A stretch of DNA of 64,000 bases from Cucumis sativus. Lineage: Eukaryota > Streptophyta > Magnoliopsida > Cucurbitales > Cucurbitaceae. Below are positions 36,960 to 58,605 of the stretch, piece by piece (within the stretch, counting starts at the first letter, position 1; the number at the start of each line of letters is the position of its first letter). Location of the stretch: contig NC_026656.2 of NCBI RefSeq assembly GCF_000004075.3, forward strand, positions 2,790,001 to 2,854,000, written 5' to 3'. The notes beneath the pieces were generated by a model. It saw only the letters and a program-made list of their open reading frames with translations, had not been told where the DNA came from and did no database searches. Position numbers and translations under genes: made by a program.

Positions 36960-39900
36960 GATTCTCTCTTCCTATGAATGAATGAAATGTCAAGGAATTT
37001 AAAATGGGATTGTCTTAATTTGGGTAGGTAAGGCTTTTTTAAATGGGAATAAAACAGAGGAAGAAGACGGGGAATTGCCGAGTAAGAGAATTGGGAATTG
37101 AGAGCGCGTGATGCCGGTGGCGTCTTTAGAAGAAGTGGCGCCACCGTTCGGTTGAGGGTATTGGCCGTCAGATTAGGTTCACGGCAACTGAATCGACGGA
37201 GAAGATGGATCCACTTCTTTGGTCCCGTTTGGGCTTAGTGTTTTCGATTTGAAGAGAAACTCGGCTACTTCTTTTGGACACTAGTTGTGGTCTTTACTTC
37301 TTGCACGTGTTTTTATGTGCTTTTCTGCAAAATAAAAACATTATAAATTAATTCATTACCAAAAGCATTTGTTTAAAAAATACTCTTTCTCACCAATTTT
37401 CATGTCTTGGTTAGGACTCTTTGAGAGCATCAAAATATACTCGTATTTGAGTCTCATGCACTATTTACTCTCAACTCCCTCATTCCGTCCAAGTGATTGA
37501 GCGCTTCGCTAAATGTTGAAAACAACAGTGGTACTTGTTGATATCATTCATGATGAGATCTCGTAAGTTCTTGGTTGGATCTTTCATTGTTGGCAGTGTG
37601 GACAGTTGACTAGAGGATGTGAATATCATAGGAATGTGAATTTAATATGTATGGAAGTGGTTCTTTTGAGAAAGTTCATACGTTGGCTTGCTTATTTGAT
37701 ATTAATACTTCCTTTCAAAACATAGTCATATATGGTTTGGATTGTATTATATGTGTGTCTTATTTGTGGATTATCGATTTTTTTTGTCTCGTTTAGAACG
37801 ACCATTCTTCTTTCATTATTTTCATTTATTTATGAATCTAAAATTGTCTCTTAAATCAATCACTTCTTATACATAAATTGTATGTTTCAACTTCTGTAAA
37901 GTTATATATCTTAAAATTTACAAAATACGTGCACGTCAAATTAGTTGATTTAAATGACAAATCATTGTAAATATTTTTAAAATATGTCATAGATAACAAA
38001 AAAAAAATTAATAGACTAAGAAAACCTTTTGCTATTTTATTATATTTGTAAATGAAGGGATCATTTTAATATATATGAACAATTCTTCTTAAATGTAATG
38101 ATTGGCGTTTGAATATGACGTTGGATGTCAATTTATAGGTCTCTCGTGTTTAAATCAATATTATTACATTTTGGGTCGGAAATTGGTTGGATTAAATAGA
38201 TATCTATGTAGTTGTATTTAAACATGTCATTACTCCCATCACCATGTTTGCAAACATTGTATTTTAATAAAATTTGGAAACTTCATAAATGTAATCGTGC
38301 ATTTTATCGCTTAATTTAACGTTTATCCGTGTATTAAGAAAAATAAGATGTCTATGTATTGAAGTTATGATAAAGTCGGCCTAAGTTATAGTTCACACTC
38401 TTTTAATATCAATATTGCTAGTGTTAGTTTTTGCGATTTAACTGGCAATAGAAAAAAATTGTCAACTATAAGATTCAAAGGTTGTGTTGATGTTTTTTTC
38501 TGTCAAACTATAAGAAAAATGACTTGTTGACATTTTCATACACAATGCATTTATTTGGAATACCTCATTGTAGATATGTGTAAATGTAACGACGTACGTG
38601 TTACTACATGATGCAACAACTAAAATACTTAATTTTTCAATAATAAACTCGAGTAGAAAAACATAAAGATATTTTATTAACAAAACTTTGAAAGAATAAT
38701 TTAGCGAAATAATAAATCAATTAACATAAATAGTTAAAACAAGTTTGGGGTATTCCTATCTAATTTTAAATAAAACGAAATATAATTATAATCAAATAAA
38801 AACCTAAATGTTTATCTAAAATCAAAACATGACAAATGTGATTCTATATGCAAAAGCTTAACTCTCTTATGACTTATGGATCCTTTTTGTCATTAGCCGC
38901 TTTGTCCGTATCCTAACTTGAAAAATGTTCATATAAAATGTTGAGTATAAACATACACAATATGTAACCCTTACTCGGTCAAGTGCACTGTACCGACAAA
39001 TCATGCATCGTTAACATGTCTTAGTAACAAACCATTAATTATTTCTTTTCTTATTGTTCGTAACCCTAATCACTAATGTTGTTATTATTTTCTTCCCGTT
39101 TCTTTCCAAAAATCCAAAACAAAACAAAAGTTTTCCACCTAAAAAATCATTGATTTCCCCTTAAGTCACTCGACTCAAATAATTACCTAAAATTCTAGGG
39201 CATTATAGTAAAACTAAGGGAAGAAAATATTTAGAACAATCTCGAATACGAAAAAAACTCACGATTCTACAATAGAAAATTCAAAACATGTCTCTATAAT
39301 ACATTTGGGAAATGATAGTTTAGAATTTGATTGTTTGGAGTGAAATCTAAAAGATTTTTTAATAATTTTTTTACATTATCATTTACCTTGACAATTTAAA
39401 TTTGGGGTCAAATCTCAATCATTTTTTTATTATTTTAATTTGGTAGATAAATCTAAACTATTTGTTTGATGTTTAGATTTGAATATCTAATATCGAATGT
39501 TTTTTATATATTTGTGGCACGATCTAAATAACAAATGAGTGTTTAAAAAAAATTAAAAAAATATATTGTATATTTGGTGCACAAACCAAATAACAATTTG
39601 AAAAAAAAAGTAAAAGAAGAGAAAAAAATGATGAAAATAAGAAAAAAATTGCATAAGAAAATAAGAAAAACGATAAAAATAAAGAATACTATCGAATATC
39701 ATAAACAAGAGAAGAAGATGAATCGAAATTGAAAAATCGTTATAAAAATATGGAATTATGAAAAAATAATCAGTCTTAGTAGGCTTTTTTAAAATTGTTC
39801 TATGGACCGTAAATATTTAGCCGCTTTTGTTTTATTTACGAAAATTAATCTAAACTAATGTATTAATCTTTGACTAGTTGAACGAAAAATGTTTGTGCAG

Positions 39901-40331
39901 TTGTTTTGTTGTGCAATATCTCTAAGAGAAGGAAGAAAACTGCTGACGATAATACTTAGAGTAAACATAACACTATGTAATAGATCATCAATCATGGGAA
40001 GAAAAAATTGTGCATTCAAAATAGATGTAGTAAATATCACACATTTAAAATAAGTTTGCATTGATTAAATGGTGATTTAGTATCTATCTTTATTTATTTT
40101 AACAAGATTTTATTTAGTATATGCTTGCCAATTATATACACTAATCTCAATCAACTATAGGTTTATTTTACAAATATAATAACTGTTTTTTCAATACATA
40201 CTACATAGTCTGTATCATTGAAATACAACATAACTTTCGTACAAATATCTGCTTTACTTTTAGATATAACATAAGATTTTTTTTAAACACATATTATAGA
40301 TAAAATATAAAATGTGATTTGCTTTTTTTTT
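36960..40331. other. AT-rich gene desert, left part
   Basis: 5' flank of PNC, then about 3 kb with no gene. Frames at 38462-38683 and 39855-40061 look random. Between 39300 and 39560 the words AAATCTAAA, TTTAGATTTG and GATCTAAATAAC recur in both orientations, as in decayed MITEs, but ends cannot be fixed. Confidence 0.5.
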
Positions 40332-40332
40332 T

Positions 40333-40367
<35 letters not shown>
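40332..40367. repeat. (AT)n microsatellite, palindromic
   Basis: A run of about 17 AT dinucleotides with one phase break. It can form a cruciform or hairpin. Confidence 0.95.
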
Positions 40368-42690
40368 CTTTTATATTGAATTAGAAATAAAAATGTTGGA
40401 TAAAGATTTGAACTCAAAATCTATTATCTTTATATACGAATTTTTTTTACTACATGTACACTTTTAGTTCTTATACATTAACTAATTAAATTTGAAAATT
40501 TCACATAACTATAATTATTTTTTTTTAACAATTTTTGGTTGGTATCAAATTTAAGGTTGTTGCAATGATATGAAAATTAGGTTAAAAAAAGTTTATCTAT
40601 TTAATAAAATGTCAATGTAAATCGAGTTTGAAAACTTTTTTAAATTTGAGAGGAAAAAATCTCTAGAAAGGACGGAGAAATTGCACTACAATTACAACAT
40701 AAAACCCTAAGTTAGGTTGAATTAAAATTAGGCAAGTCTTATATCCCATATTTCCAAGTGTGCCCTCCGACGACCTTTCGTAACGATTGTAATACATTTA
40801 TTAACTATTATTTATATGAGAAAATTTTAAAAATAGAGAAAATGTTAAAAATAGTAAATTTTATAAAATAAAATCCATACTTATACAAGACTATGATAGA
40901 GTTCAAATTTTTTGTATCGCTAGTAAATATTTTAATTTATTTTTGCTATTTTTGAATTTTTTTTTTTAAATTTATGTTTTAGATTAAAAATTAAAATATT
41001 ATCTAACTTTAATAATTTCAGTAATATTATATAATAAAGTGATATTTGAAAATTATTTTTAAAATATAAAATTCGATAATTTAGAGGCTGTATATCTATT
41101 TTTATTTAATCTAAATTAAGGATGAAATGTGACTTTTTATCTTTTATTTTTGCTTTTAACGTGAATATCAAATAATAACGAATTTCTTTATTTAATGATT
41201 TAAATGTCAAATTAGGTAAGATGTCTCTATAACAATTCTTTCAATTTAGTTTTTCTATTGGTTGGAATTTTCTTAATTGTGTTTTCTTTTATTTTAACAT
41301 ATTTCAACGGTGAATGTGATAAATGATAGATCAAATATCAAACTTGTATAATATATATAAAATATTAAGACCTATTTCATGATTTTTTAAAATCTAAAAA
41401 GACTATTTCTTTTTAATTTCTTAAAATGGTTTGTATCTATTTTAATGATTAAATTTTTAACCAATTTTTAAAAACAAAAACAATATTTTAAAGGGTTTTT
41501 TTTTCAAAGAGGACGAAATATACCATACAACAAAAAAGAAGTCCATAATGAAAAATATATTTGGTATAGTTCTTGTACCAAACACATCGTTTATGGGCAT
41601 GTGTAGATTTGGCTATTTATGCAATCAATGGTTTAGATTTGATTTTTAAATTTAACATTTTTTTTTTGAAGATTTTTTCATAATTTTTTTTAAAGATTCT
41701 TAACTAGTTTAGATATTTACTTGGTAAATGATTATTTAGATTTGTCTATCTAGTTAAAATGTAATAGAAAAAAAGATGGAAGGAAAAATAAGATGAAAAG
41801 GAAGGCAGTAATTTGGTGTTTGATATATTTATAAAAAAAATATTATTTTTTAGTTTTCAAAATTTAACTTAATTTTTTAAGAAGTAAATTAATAAATTTC
41901 AGAGTGAAAATAAGAGTAGAATAGATATTAAATTGTTTTCAAGTTTTTTCAAAATAAATGGAAAATTTTCAATAGACTTAATTTTAAGAAGTAAAAAACA
42001 AAAAAAAATCAAATGATTATTAGTATTGAATTAATTTCGATAAGTCAAATTATATGGTTTAATAAATAACTTATTAGGTTATTAAAATAGAAGAATTTTG
42101 GATCACACACCCTATTTTCATATCATATGTTACTTTCTCGTCCTTTTATCTCTAATATATGGTTTTAAAGAATTTATATTTTAATGATCATTTTAAGTGA
42201 TATTGTAAATTCTTAGAAAAGAAAAACAGTGAATATGTTCGGTTTGATTCATGAGACTTAACGACGTATCTTTTTAGTTTCTAAATTTACGACAAAGACA
42301 CAAACAATCTCCGAGTTCTCAAAATTGATATTTTCACGGTTCAAGTTTTTAAAAAATATGTTTAAAAGTGATTAAACAATTTTTTTTGTTAGATTTTTTT
42401 AAAATAATTATATGGTATTTAGAATTAAAGAAAAAAAACAATATAAAGTTAGTTGAGTAACTCCTAAACCTATTTGTAAACTAACATTTTAAAACTTATT
42501 AACTAAAAGGTAAAGTAATTTTCATTAGAAAAAAAGAAGAAGTTGGGCCGGACTAAAAGGCCGACGTTGATCCAAAACCCTGAAACTCCGTGCACTTATG
42601 GGTAACGATATGCGGAAGGAAGAGGGCAATTATTTTCTTTACTTTTTTTCTTTTTTCGTATTTTGAAAAATAGCCACGAAGAAAAGCAAG
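40368..42690. other. AT-rich gene desert, right part
   Basis: No gene or RNA seen. 41570-41760 contains repeated GTTTAGATTTG / ATTTAGATTTG words suggesting another decayed element. Frames 42553-42863 (-) lie over the MIRO leader and are shadows. Confidence 0.5.
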
Positions 42691-43239
42691 AGAAAGCCCA
42701 TTTCTCTCTCTCTTTCTCTCTTTCTCTCCATCTTCTTCCCGACGCATCCATAGCCGCCGCGCCGCTGCCACTTCCGCCACCAGCTCCGCCACATCGCCGT
42801 CGTCGCTGCTACTGACGCTTCCGCGTCTGGTGGCGCTTTACAACTTTCCACCTTCAAATACAATATAATCTCTAAAGGCCAGTTTTCTTCACCCTTTGGA
42901 TTATTCCCTCTCGATTACTTTTAATACCACGATATCACTCTTCGTTCCTCGTTTCTTATCTCATTCTTTCACTCATTACTACTTGTTTTTCATACTCTGA
43001 TAAACGCTTTGCTTTGATTGTATTTTGCGTCTCTCTCTCACAGTCTATGGATAATTTCTTTGGATTTTTTTATTTTTATTTTTATGTCTTTTTTGAGCTG
43101 TTGAAGAATCCGCTTTTTGATAGAGATAGCTCGATTTTTTTGATTTTTTGTTTTTATGGTGTTTATGTTTTTGTGGAAGAAATTTTTAAGTCACTGAAGG
43201 TTGTTTTGGGATTTCGCTTTTGCAGGTTTTAGACTTCCA
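42691..43239 (+). promoter_or_regulatory. MIRO 5' leader region, CT-rich, probable leader intron
   Basis: A CT-rich tract (42700-42730), then a GC-rich stretch with CCGCCG words, typical of plant 5' UTRs. TTTTGCAG at 43218-43225, 14 bp before the ATG, looks like a splice acceptor, which would place an intron in the leader. The matching donor was not identified. Confidence 0.45.
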
Positions 43240-52188
<8,949 letters not shown>

Positions 52189-53469
52189 ATGAGAAGGGAA
52201 GAAGGCATCATCGACTTGGTTTAGATATGGTTGGTATCCTAAATCTTTATTATACTTTGAGCTGTTCAATGGTCAGCCCTTATGTCATATTTGTCTGACT
52301 CAATTGGGTTTCCTTAGTTGGGTTATTAGATATATAATAGATGACACAAGTTGCAATTTTTTCAATCAAAAGAGTATGTTTGTAGTTTTAGTTTTCTGGG
52401 TTTTTTTTTTTTCTTTTTTTTATGTATAATAATTTTAAGTCCAACCCTATTCTGCTATAGGGTTCTCCCCAATGCCTAGGGTTTATGGTTGTACAATCAG
52501 AAGGGGCAATGAAAAGTTTTTGCTATGAAAATAATTCAATTGTTTCTTCAATTTTTGCTTGAAACAGTATGTTCATTGTCCTTATTTGATTTTACTTGTT
52601 ACATATTTTTTTTTAGGGGGGAGAGGGTGTGAGTGTTGGATCTTTATGCAAAATGCTTTAGTCAGTAACTACTTTTCGGGTTTCCTTCTTTTTTGATTGG
52701 TTGTCTATGCTTAACGACGCGGACGGTTTGTGTTTTTAGTTTTCCTATTTAATGAATATTTGTTAAAAAGAAAAAAAAAAAGGAGAATAGAAAGAACAAC
52801 CTAATTTGTGTAAGAAAGCAAGCGTGTTTGCACAATGGACATATTAACTAATGTATTCCTTTTAGTGGATACTCTAAACTCCAAGTAAATAATTAAGTTT
52901 TTTTGTTAAAACTTTTAAAAATTTACATTTAAAACCAGACTTTTGGTACAAATCAAATTAGTATTTCCAATGTGAATTTTTTTTTTTTTTTTATTGAGAA
53001 GGCATTTCGTTTTAGTTGGGATATATTTTAGAACATCTAGTGGCCGGCAATTATGCTTTTAGAAAAGTTCAGAATCAACCCTAGGATTGTAGCTTTTAAA
53101 GTAATATCATAATATGTGAGACTTGATATTTAATATTTAAATATAGTTTGATATAATTGTTTTAAATCTTGTATGAGGTGGTGTTTTAAATAAAATATAT
53201 AAGAAAAAACCAAGTGGAAAAGAGACGTCTAAGACAACATTTTTTTAATTAAAAGAAGTCTATTTAAAAAGCAGCTACTTGTGTAATTTTGCAACCGTAA
53301 ACAATGGTGATTCTATATAAAGTTTAAACTACTCTGTACTAATTTGAGGTGATTATGGTTAGTCAGAGTCAGTTTTTTCTTTTTTACAAAATTGTCATTA
53401 GACTTTGATATTTGACCCCTCTCGTTTTTTGACCTACTAATTTCATTTTGGTCGGTTTTTATTTTTTTC
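52189..53469. other. MIRO 3' flank, no gene seen
   Basis: 3' UTR of MIRO (AT-rich, with T-runs near 52410) and intergenic DNA. No open frame with recognisable content. Confidence 0.55.
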
Positions 53470-53915
53470 AATCTATCACGTTCACTCCTATCAAATATTT
53501 ATCCTACTACAAGTTCGGTTCCTAAAATTTGATAAATTCTTCTAATTGTAGAAAGTATTCGTTCAACCTTAAATTTAAGATTAAATTTTTAGGATTTTAT
53601 AGTTGTAATATAACTTGTCGGAAGCGGTTAAAAAAATTTTAAATTAAAAAAAGAAAAAGTTTGAAGAATCCATCTAGCAATCATGATTGGATTATAAAAA
53701 ATTTCCAATGCATTGGAAACATTTTTCATTGAATCTCTACATTCCCATCCTCTTCCTGCTACAATCTTTTTACTTTCTGGATTTAGTCTAAGAATTGAAG
53801 CTTTACAATATAATATTTCATACAACTCCAGCTATTGAAGCACTAAACTAACCATGAAATTCAAGAATATTTTTAATATGTAGGGTGGGGGATTAGTACG
53901 ATAAAATATTTTAAA
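53470..53915. repeat. Duplicated cyclin 3' flank, copy A (exon 2 missing)
   Basis: 53618-53867 matches 60988-61238 almost base for base (both contain TTTCCAATGCATTGGAAACA). After the shared end ATTCAAGAA, copy A continues directly with TATGTAGGGTGGGGGAT, which in copy B lies 605 bp further on at about 61849. The missing piece contains the whole second exon of the cyclin gene. Same orientation as copy B. Confidence 0.88.
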
Positions 53916-54177
53916 GAGTGTCTTTCTATCTATGGGTAACTTGAAATTATTTGATTTAAAGTTTTAGTATATTGATATGTAAACTATACAACTTAAATTC
54001 ATATTATTGTATTATGTAATTATTTAATTTTATGCTTTTGATTTTTTTTTTTTTATAAATTGGACATGTAAAATATATTGAATTCATCACTTTTATGTGG
54101 TTGAACTTTCATTTTTCATGTTATTATTGCAATACATCATGTTATAAATGAATTACTTTTTGACAATAGTTTGCACA

Positions 54178-54950
54178 ATGGAACCTGGTTCGACTGATCC
54201 TATCCAACTATACCTATAGACGTTTCATCGCTCACCGTCTATGGGATACCTCCACAGTTATTTTGAGTTGTCGGAGGACAGAGGCAACATTATGGACAAC
54301 CCCTTTCAAATTAGCGGATTGTGCCATACTCAGAGGCGGTTGGATTTCTTGGGATTTTTCAGATAAGATTCATGCAGTTGGATTGACACTTGATCACTAT
54401 TTTGGTTGAGCGTTGGAGATTAGATACCCACATCTTTCATATGTCTTTTGGGAAATGCACAATCATATTATAGGACGTTGCAATCCAATTGGGGTTACCG
54501 ATGGATGGTGAGTCTGTTGTAGGCTTGTTAACTGGAAGCAAGTCTGTGAAGATTTTTTGGGAGTTCTACTGACATGAAAGGTCAACGATTAAGTCTTCAA
54601 TGGTTGGCAGAACAATTCAGAGAATTGTCACCAGATGCCGACGTTGTGAGTGTTTAGAGATATGCTCGTGCATATATATTATGCAACTCATTGGAGGTTT
54701 TCTGTTTGTTGACAAATTAAATACTTGGTCCACTGTATGTTTCTTCGTGATTGCGAACATACTTGTACATATTCTTGGGGCGCTACATGTCTTGCATGGC
54801 TGTATAGAAAATTGTGTCAAGCCAGTAATGTTCGATCTTTAGAAATAGTAGGCCCATTAATGTTACTTTGCAAGTATGAGCATACGCCAAATTCCCTGGT
54901 ACCACAAGTAGCACTATACGCTCCAATTGATCCACCTTTGAGTTTCGTGT
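54178..54950 (+). pseudogene. Plant mobile domain (MAIN-like / PP7 long form-like) relic
   Basis: It begins MEPGSTDPIQLYL, then RFIAHRLWDT, DFSDKIHAVGLTLDHYFG and ALEIRYPHLSYVFW. Further on come IMQLIGGFLFVDKLNT, TYSWGATCLAWLYRKLCQAS and LEIVGPLMLLCKYEHTPN. These words occur in this order in the plant mobile domain found in MAIN/MAIL1 and in many transposon-linked genes. Several in-frame stops and at least one frame change interrupt it, and it has no introns, so it is non-functional. The core DVAxxLGLPVDG motif is not recognisable. Host MAIL-type and transposon-carried origins cannot be separated here. Confidence 0.7.
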
Positions 54951-55727
54951 ATTATTTTATTTATATATTATTTTTTAATAAAATTTACACTATTATAACT
55001 TATAATTAATTTTTTTTACACATTAGATGAAGTGGTGTTCTACGTATACCTACATCAAAATAGTCAGCAAATATGTTGTTGACTTACCGAATGATATTTG
55101 ATCGACTGATACACCCTTCGGTAGTAAAATATTTGAATGGAAACAACTCTGAAAAACTAATATCAACATCTAAATTGCACAAATCTTTAAGGTCCTTGGA
55201 TTTGGATAACTCAAACTTTGAAAACTAATATTAGTATTTGAAAACTTGTTTTTACTTTTACAATTTAGCTAAAAATCCAATTTTTTACTCAAGAACAATG
55301 AAAGCTACCGTAAGAATTAGAGGGAATAAATTTGTTTTAGAAAACCTTACACTAACAAGCAAACGGTTATGAAAGGAAGTGTTGGTTTTTAAATTTCAGT
55401 TTTCTAAAGAAATAAAAACCATACACGTGAACCAAATATGAACTCTACAAACAGACTTCCCACCTTCTTGACTTTTATGCTCCCTTCAATTTAGTTACAA
55501 TGTGGGAAAATGGGAGTGGTAGAGAAAAGTCTTTGGATGAAATTGGATAGGTTGTGTAGTACTGTATCAATCAAATTCAAAATACGATGCCCCACTTCTT
55601 CAATGCGTTTGATTTTCTCTCTTTATCTAATACATTGTTCTTCAATTTCTGCTCTGCATTATTCTTCATAAGTATTGCTATTGGTGTTTTCGATTTTTCT
55701 TTTCCTTATTCTGCGCGTTTCTTTCTG
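54951..55727. other. 5' flank of the TIR-NB gene
   Basis: AT-rich, no gene. In-frame codons from 55587 upstream of ATG 55728 encode a hydrophobic stretch (CSALFFISIAIGVFDFSF), more likely leader sequence than protein, because the family normally starts a few residues before the TIR domain. Confidence 0.5.
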
Positions 55728-57582
55728 ATGGATTCTTCCACTGTTGCAGCAGAATCATCTACTTTCAAATGGAGCTATGATGTGTGTTTGAGTTTCAGAG
55801 GAGAGGATACTCGAGACAATTTCACCAGTCATCTTGACATGGCCTTGCGTCAAAAGGGTGTCAACGTCTTCATTGACGACCAGCTCGAAAGGGGTGAGCA
55901 AATTTCTGAAACCCTTTTCAAATCTATACACAAAACTTCCATTTCTATTGTTATATTCTCTGAAAATTATGCATCTTCGACATGGTGTCTGGATGAATTG
56001 GTGGAAATAATTGAATGTAAGAAATCCAAGGGTCAGGAAGTTTTGCCGATTTTCTACAAGGTGGATCCTTCGGATGTACGAAAACAAACTGGTTGGTTTG
56101 GAGGAGCATTGGCCAAACATGAGGCTAATTTCATGGAGAAGATTCCAATATGGAGGGATGCTTTAACTACTGCTGCCAACTTAGCTGGTTGGGATCTCGG
56201 AACCATAAGGTACATGTTTTTTACTGTTATTAAATGATTTTTTTTAAAAAAAACAAAATAGTATTCTTTCAATAATTAATGACAAAAATAGTGTGGGAGC
56301 AAAAATATGAGAAAAATAGGTAGTGAAATAAATGGTAGATGTGGTTTACAACCTTATGAATGAAATCATCGTGAAAGGAACTTCACTCTTTTTGTTTCAA
56401 CCTCTCAACTGCCCCAGGGTGCAGGAACTGGTTTTTGTATCTCTTTTTGCTTTGTCTTTTGGTTTTACTTTATACTTTTTGTATGCACTATTTGTGTTTA
56501 TACTTTCCTTTGTATATATATGTGGAGGGGCGTTGGATTGGGGATTCTACTTTTTTTTCCATCATTTTCTACAAATGTAAACAAGTTGATTAAATATGTG
56601 GTCTATGCATTTCGAAGATTTAGTGATCATTTTTTTTAATAAGGGAATGGTGGGGATCGTGATATTGAGGTTTGCAAGACTTTTTTAGCTTTATTTTAAA
56701 AATATGTAGTTGATTAATAATTCTCTCTCTTTGTTGTACGTGTGTTCTTCTTAGTGTTTTATTAAATCTAAATAATTTTTTTAAAAGAGTGAGAACTCGT
56801 GCAAAGGTGTATGAGTTAGATAAAAGTCATGAATTAGGTCCATGAGTTGGGTTGTTTTTGGTGAAGATATCGATGTAGACATGAAAAAGAGATTTGAATT
56901 ATTATTTGTTTTCTTATATTTTTATCATTTTTTTATATTTTCACTTTATTTAAGGACCCTATTGTTTGTCATTTATTTGGCCAAGTGCATTATTTAATTT
57001 GTGGAATTAACACTGTTTTTTCATATTCATTAGAAATTCTCACAATGTATAATTTAATCTCAGAAGATTTCTCTCATCATCTATTAATTTTGCAATGATT
57101 GTGTACTAATTAACAACAGAAAGGAGGCTGATCTTATTCAAGTTATTGTTGAACGAGTGTTGTCTATATTAAATCAAACCCACACGCCCTTAAAGGTAGC
57201 TGAGTATCCAGTTGGAATTGATTACAAAATAGAATCCCTTTACTGGACACAAGAAATGTACAAGTCTGAATGTGTTGACATGGTGGGGATATATGGCATT
57301 CGAGGCATTGGTAAAACAACTTTGGCTAAAGCTTTATACAACAAAATTGCTAGCCAATTTGAAGGCTGCTGCTTTCTATCAAATGTTAGGGAAGCTTCAA
57401 AGCAATTCAATGGCCTTGCTCAATTACAGAAAAAGCTCCTTTTTCAAATCTTAAAGTATGATTTGGAGGTTGTCGATCTTGACAGGGGACATAATATCAA
57501 GCAAGCAGGTTCATCTCTTACCAATTCATTTTTTTTTCATATCAAGTTCTTGTCTTTTATACTAACATTATTCCTTGCATAA
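55728..57582 (+). pseudogene. TIR-NB resistance gene, gutted TNL (TIR plus N-terminal NB-ARC remain)
   Basis: Exon 1 (55728-56209) encodes a complete-looking TIR domain: YDVCLSFRGEDTRDNF (17-32), FIDDQLERGEQIS, and SSTWCLDELVEI with the Glu at 90 that is the NADase catalytic residue in this family. Exon 2 (57120-57508) joins in frame and gives GIDYKIESL, then the P-loop GIRGIGKTT (220-228) and the RNBS-A region FLSNVREASKQ. It then stops. Kinase-2, GLPL, MHD and all LRRs are absent, and the next piece downstream is the post-LRR domain in a phase that does not fit the exon-2 donor. Without splicing at 57508, the frame runs into the intron and ends at 57582, giving a 314-residue TIR-NB-type protein. 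Whether it is a dead TNL or a live truncated TN gene is open. Confidence 0.75.
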
Positions 57583-57599
57583 TAATTCTTATGCCATAG

Positions 57600-57986
57600 G
57601 ACAATAATTCTAGTGCCTTTAGGGAGTTCGTTCTAATGAATAGTGGGATTCCAGAATGGTTGAGCTATCAGACTACATCAGATTCAATAAGGGTTAGTTT
57701 TCAACACAATCGCAATACAGAAAGAACTTTGGCTACATCTGTTACTTTTCGAGTGGATGGGGATTCATATCAAGGAATGGCCTTAGTTTCATGTAACATA
57801 TTCATCGGCTGTAGACTCAAAAGTTGTTATATGAGAAAATTTCCAACATCAACATCAGAATATACATGGTTAGTAGAAACTTTTTCTGCAACATCTAGTA
57901 GCTCCTTGGAAATGAATGATTGGAATGATGTTGTAATCTGTTTTGAGGCTGTGAACTGTCCTGCGGTCGTAACAAGCCTTGATTAG
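57600..57986 (+). pseudogene. Post-LRR (C-JID) exon remnant of the TNL
   Basis: After ATGCCATAG the frame starts DNNSSAFREFVLMNSGIPEW and continues LSYQTTSDSIRVSFQHN and SLEMNDWNDVVICFEAVN, ending at TAG. The IPEWLSYQ and NDW..VVICFE words are typical of the C-terminal jelly-roll/Ig-like (C-JID) domain that follows LRRs in TNLs. About 128 residues, open throughout. It starts in phase 0 while exon 2 of the TIR-NB part ends in phase 1, which supports an internal deletion of the NB and LRR exons. Confidence 0.65.
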
Positions 57987-58259
57987 TTGTCCTGTTCAAG
58001 AAAGTTTTGAAACACCATTATTTCGTCTATTTGAAGATATGATTCATCTAAGCATGCATGTTTATATCTAAAATCATTCTCAATACTACATCCATAACTG
58101 TTTCATTGAAAAATTTAAGGTTCTTATCTTACCCTTAAACCATTCAAATAGAGCATTTGTTCATTTTCAAATTTAATTCCTGTTATTTGATTTGGCTTTG
58201 TTGTTCTTATTTGTGTGTTAAGTTTTGTTGCCATTGTTTGTGATATGATGTCAATGAAG

Positions 58260-58605
58260 GTACAAGAATTTGGTCAAATCCTTTGCTCAAGAAGTCTCTG
58301 CCAAATCAGATTGCAAATATGGTCTGTTGCTTGTAGACAATTTTTTAATTGCGACTAATTCCAAAATGCAAGCATACGATCATGTACATGACGATATTCG
58401 TTTTACACCAAAACGTGGCATGGAAGGCCTGACAGAGATAACACTCTCCAAATCTATATGGGACAAATTTGTAAAAGATCATAATATTACCTCTGAAATA
58501 CTAGCTTCAAATGATTCTAATGCATTGGTTCGTGGATACATAGATGGAGATAAACTCTATCTGGTCACACACGATAGACAACACTTCCAAGAATATTTGG
58601 GATAG
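58260..58605 (+). CDS. ORF of unknown function after the C-JID remnant, possible last TNL exon
   Basis: After TCAATGAAG an open frame of about 115 residues runs to a TAG: YKNLVKSFAQEVSAKSDCKY, then HDDIRFTPKRGMEGLTEITL and VTHDRQHFQEYLG. I do not recognise the family. Splice-acceptor context and position suggest a C-terminal extension exon of the resistance gene, but it could be a separate gene fragment. Its frame is free of stops. Confidence 0.4.

Noticed and set aside
55587-55727. N-terminal extension of the TIR protein as signal anchor
   Set aside because: The hydrophobic codons are in frame, but related TNL proteins start close to the TIR domain; ATG 55728 is the better start.
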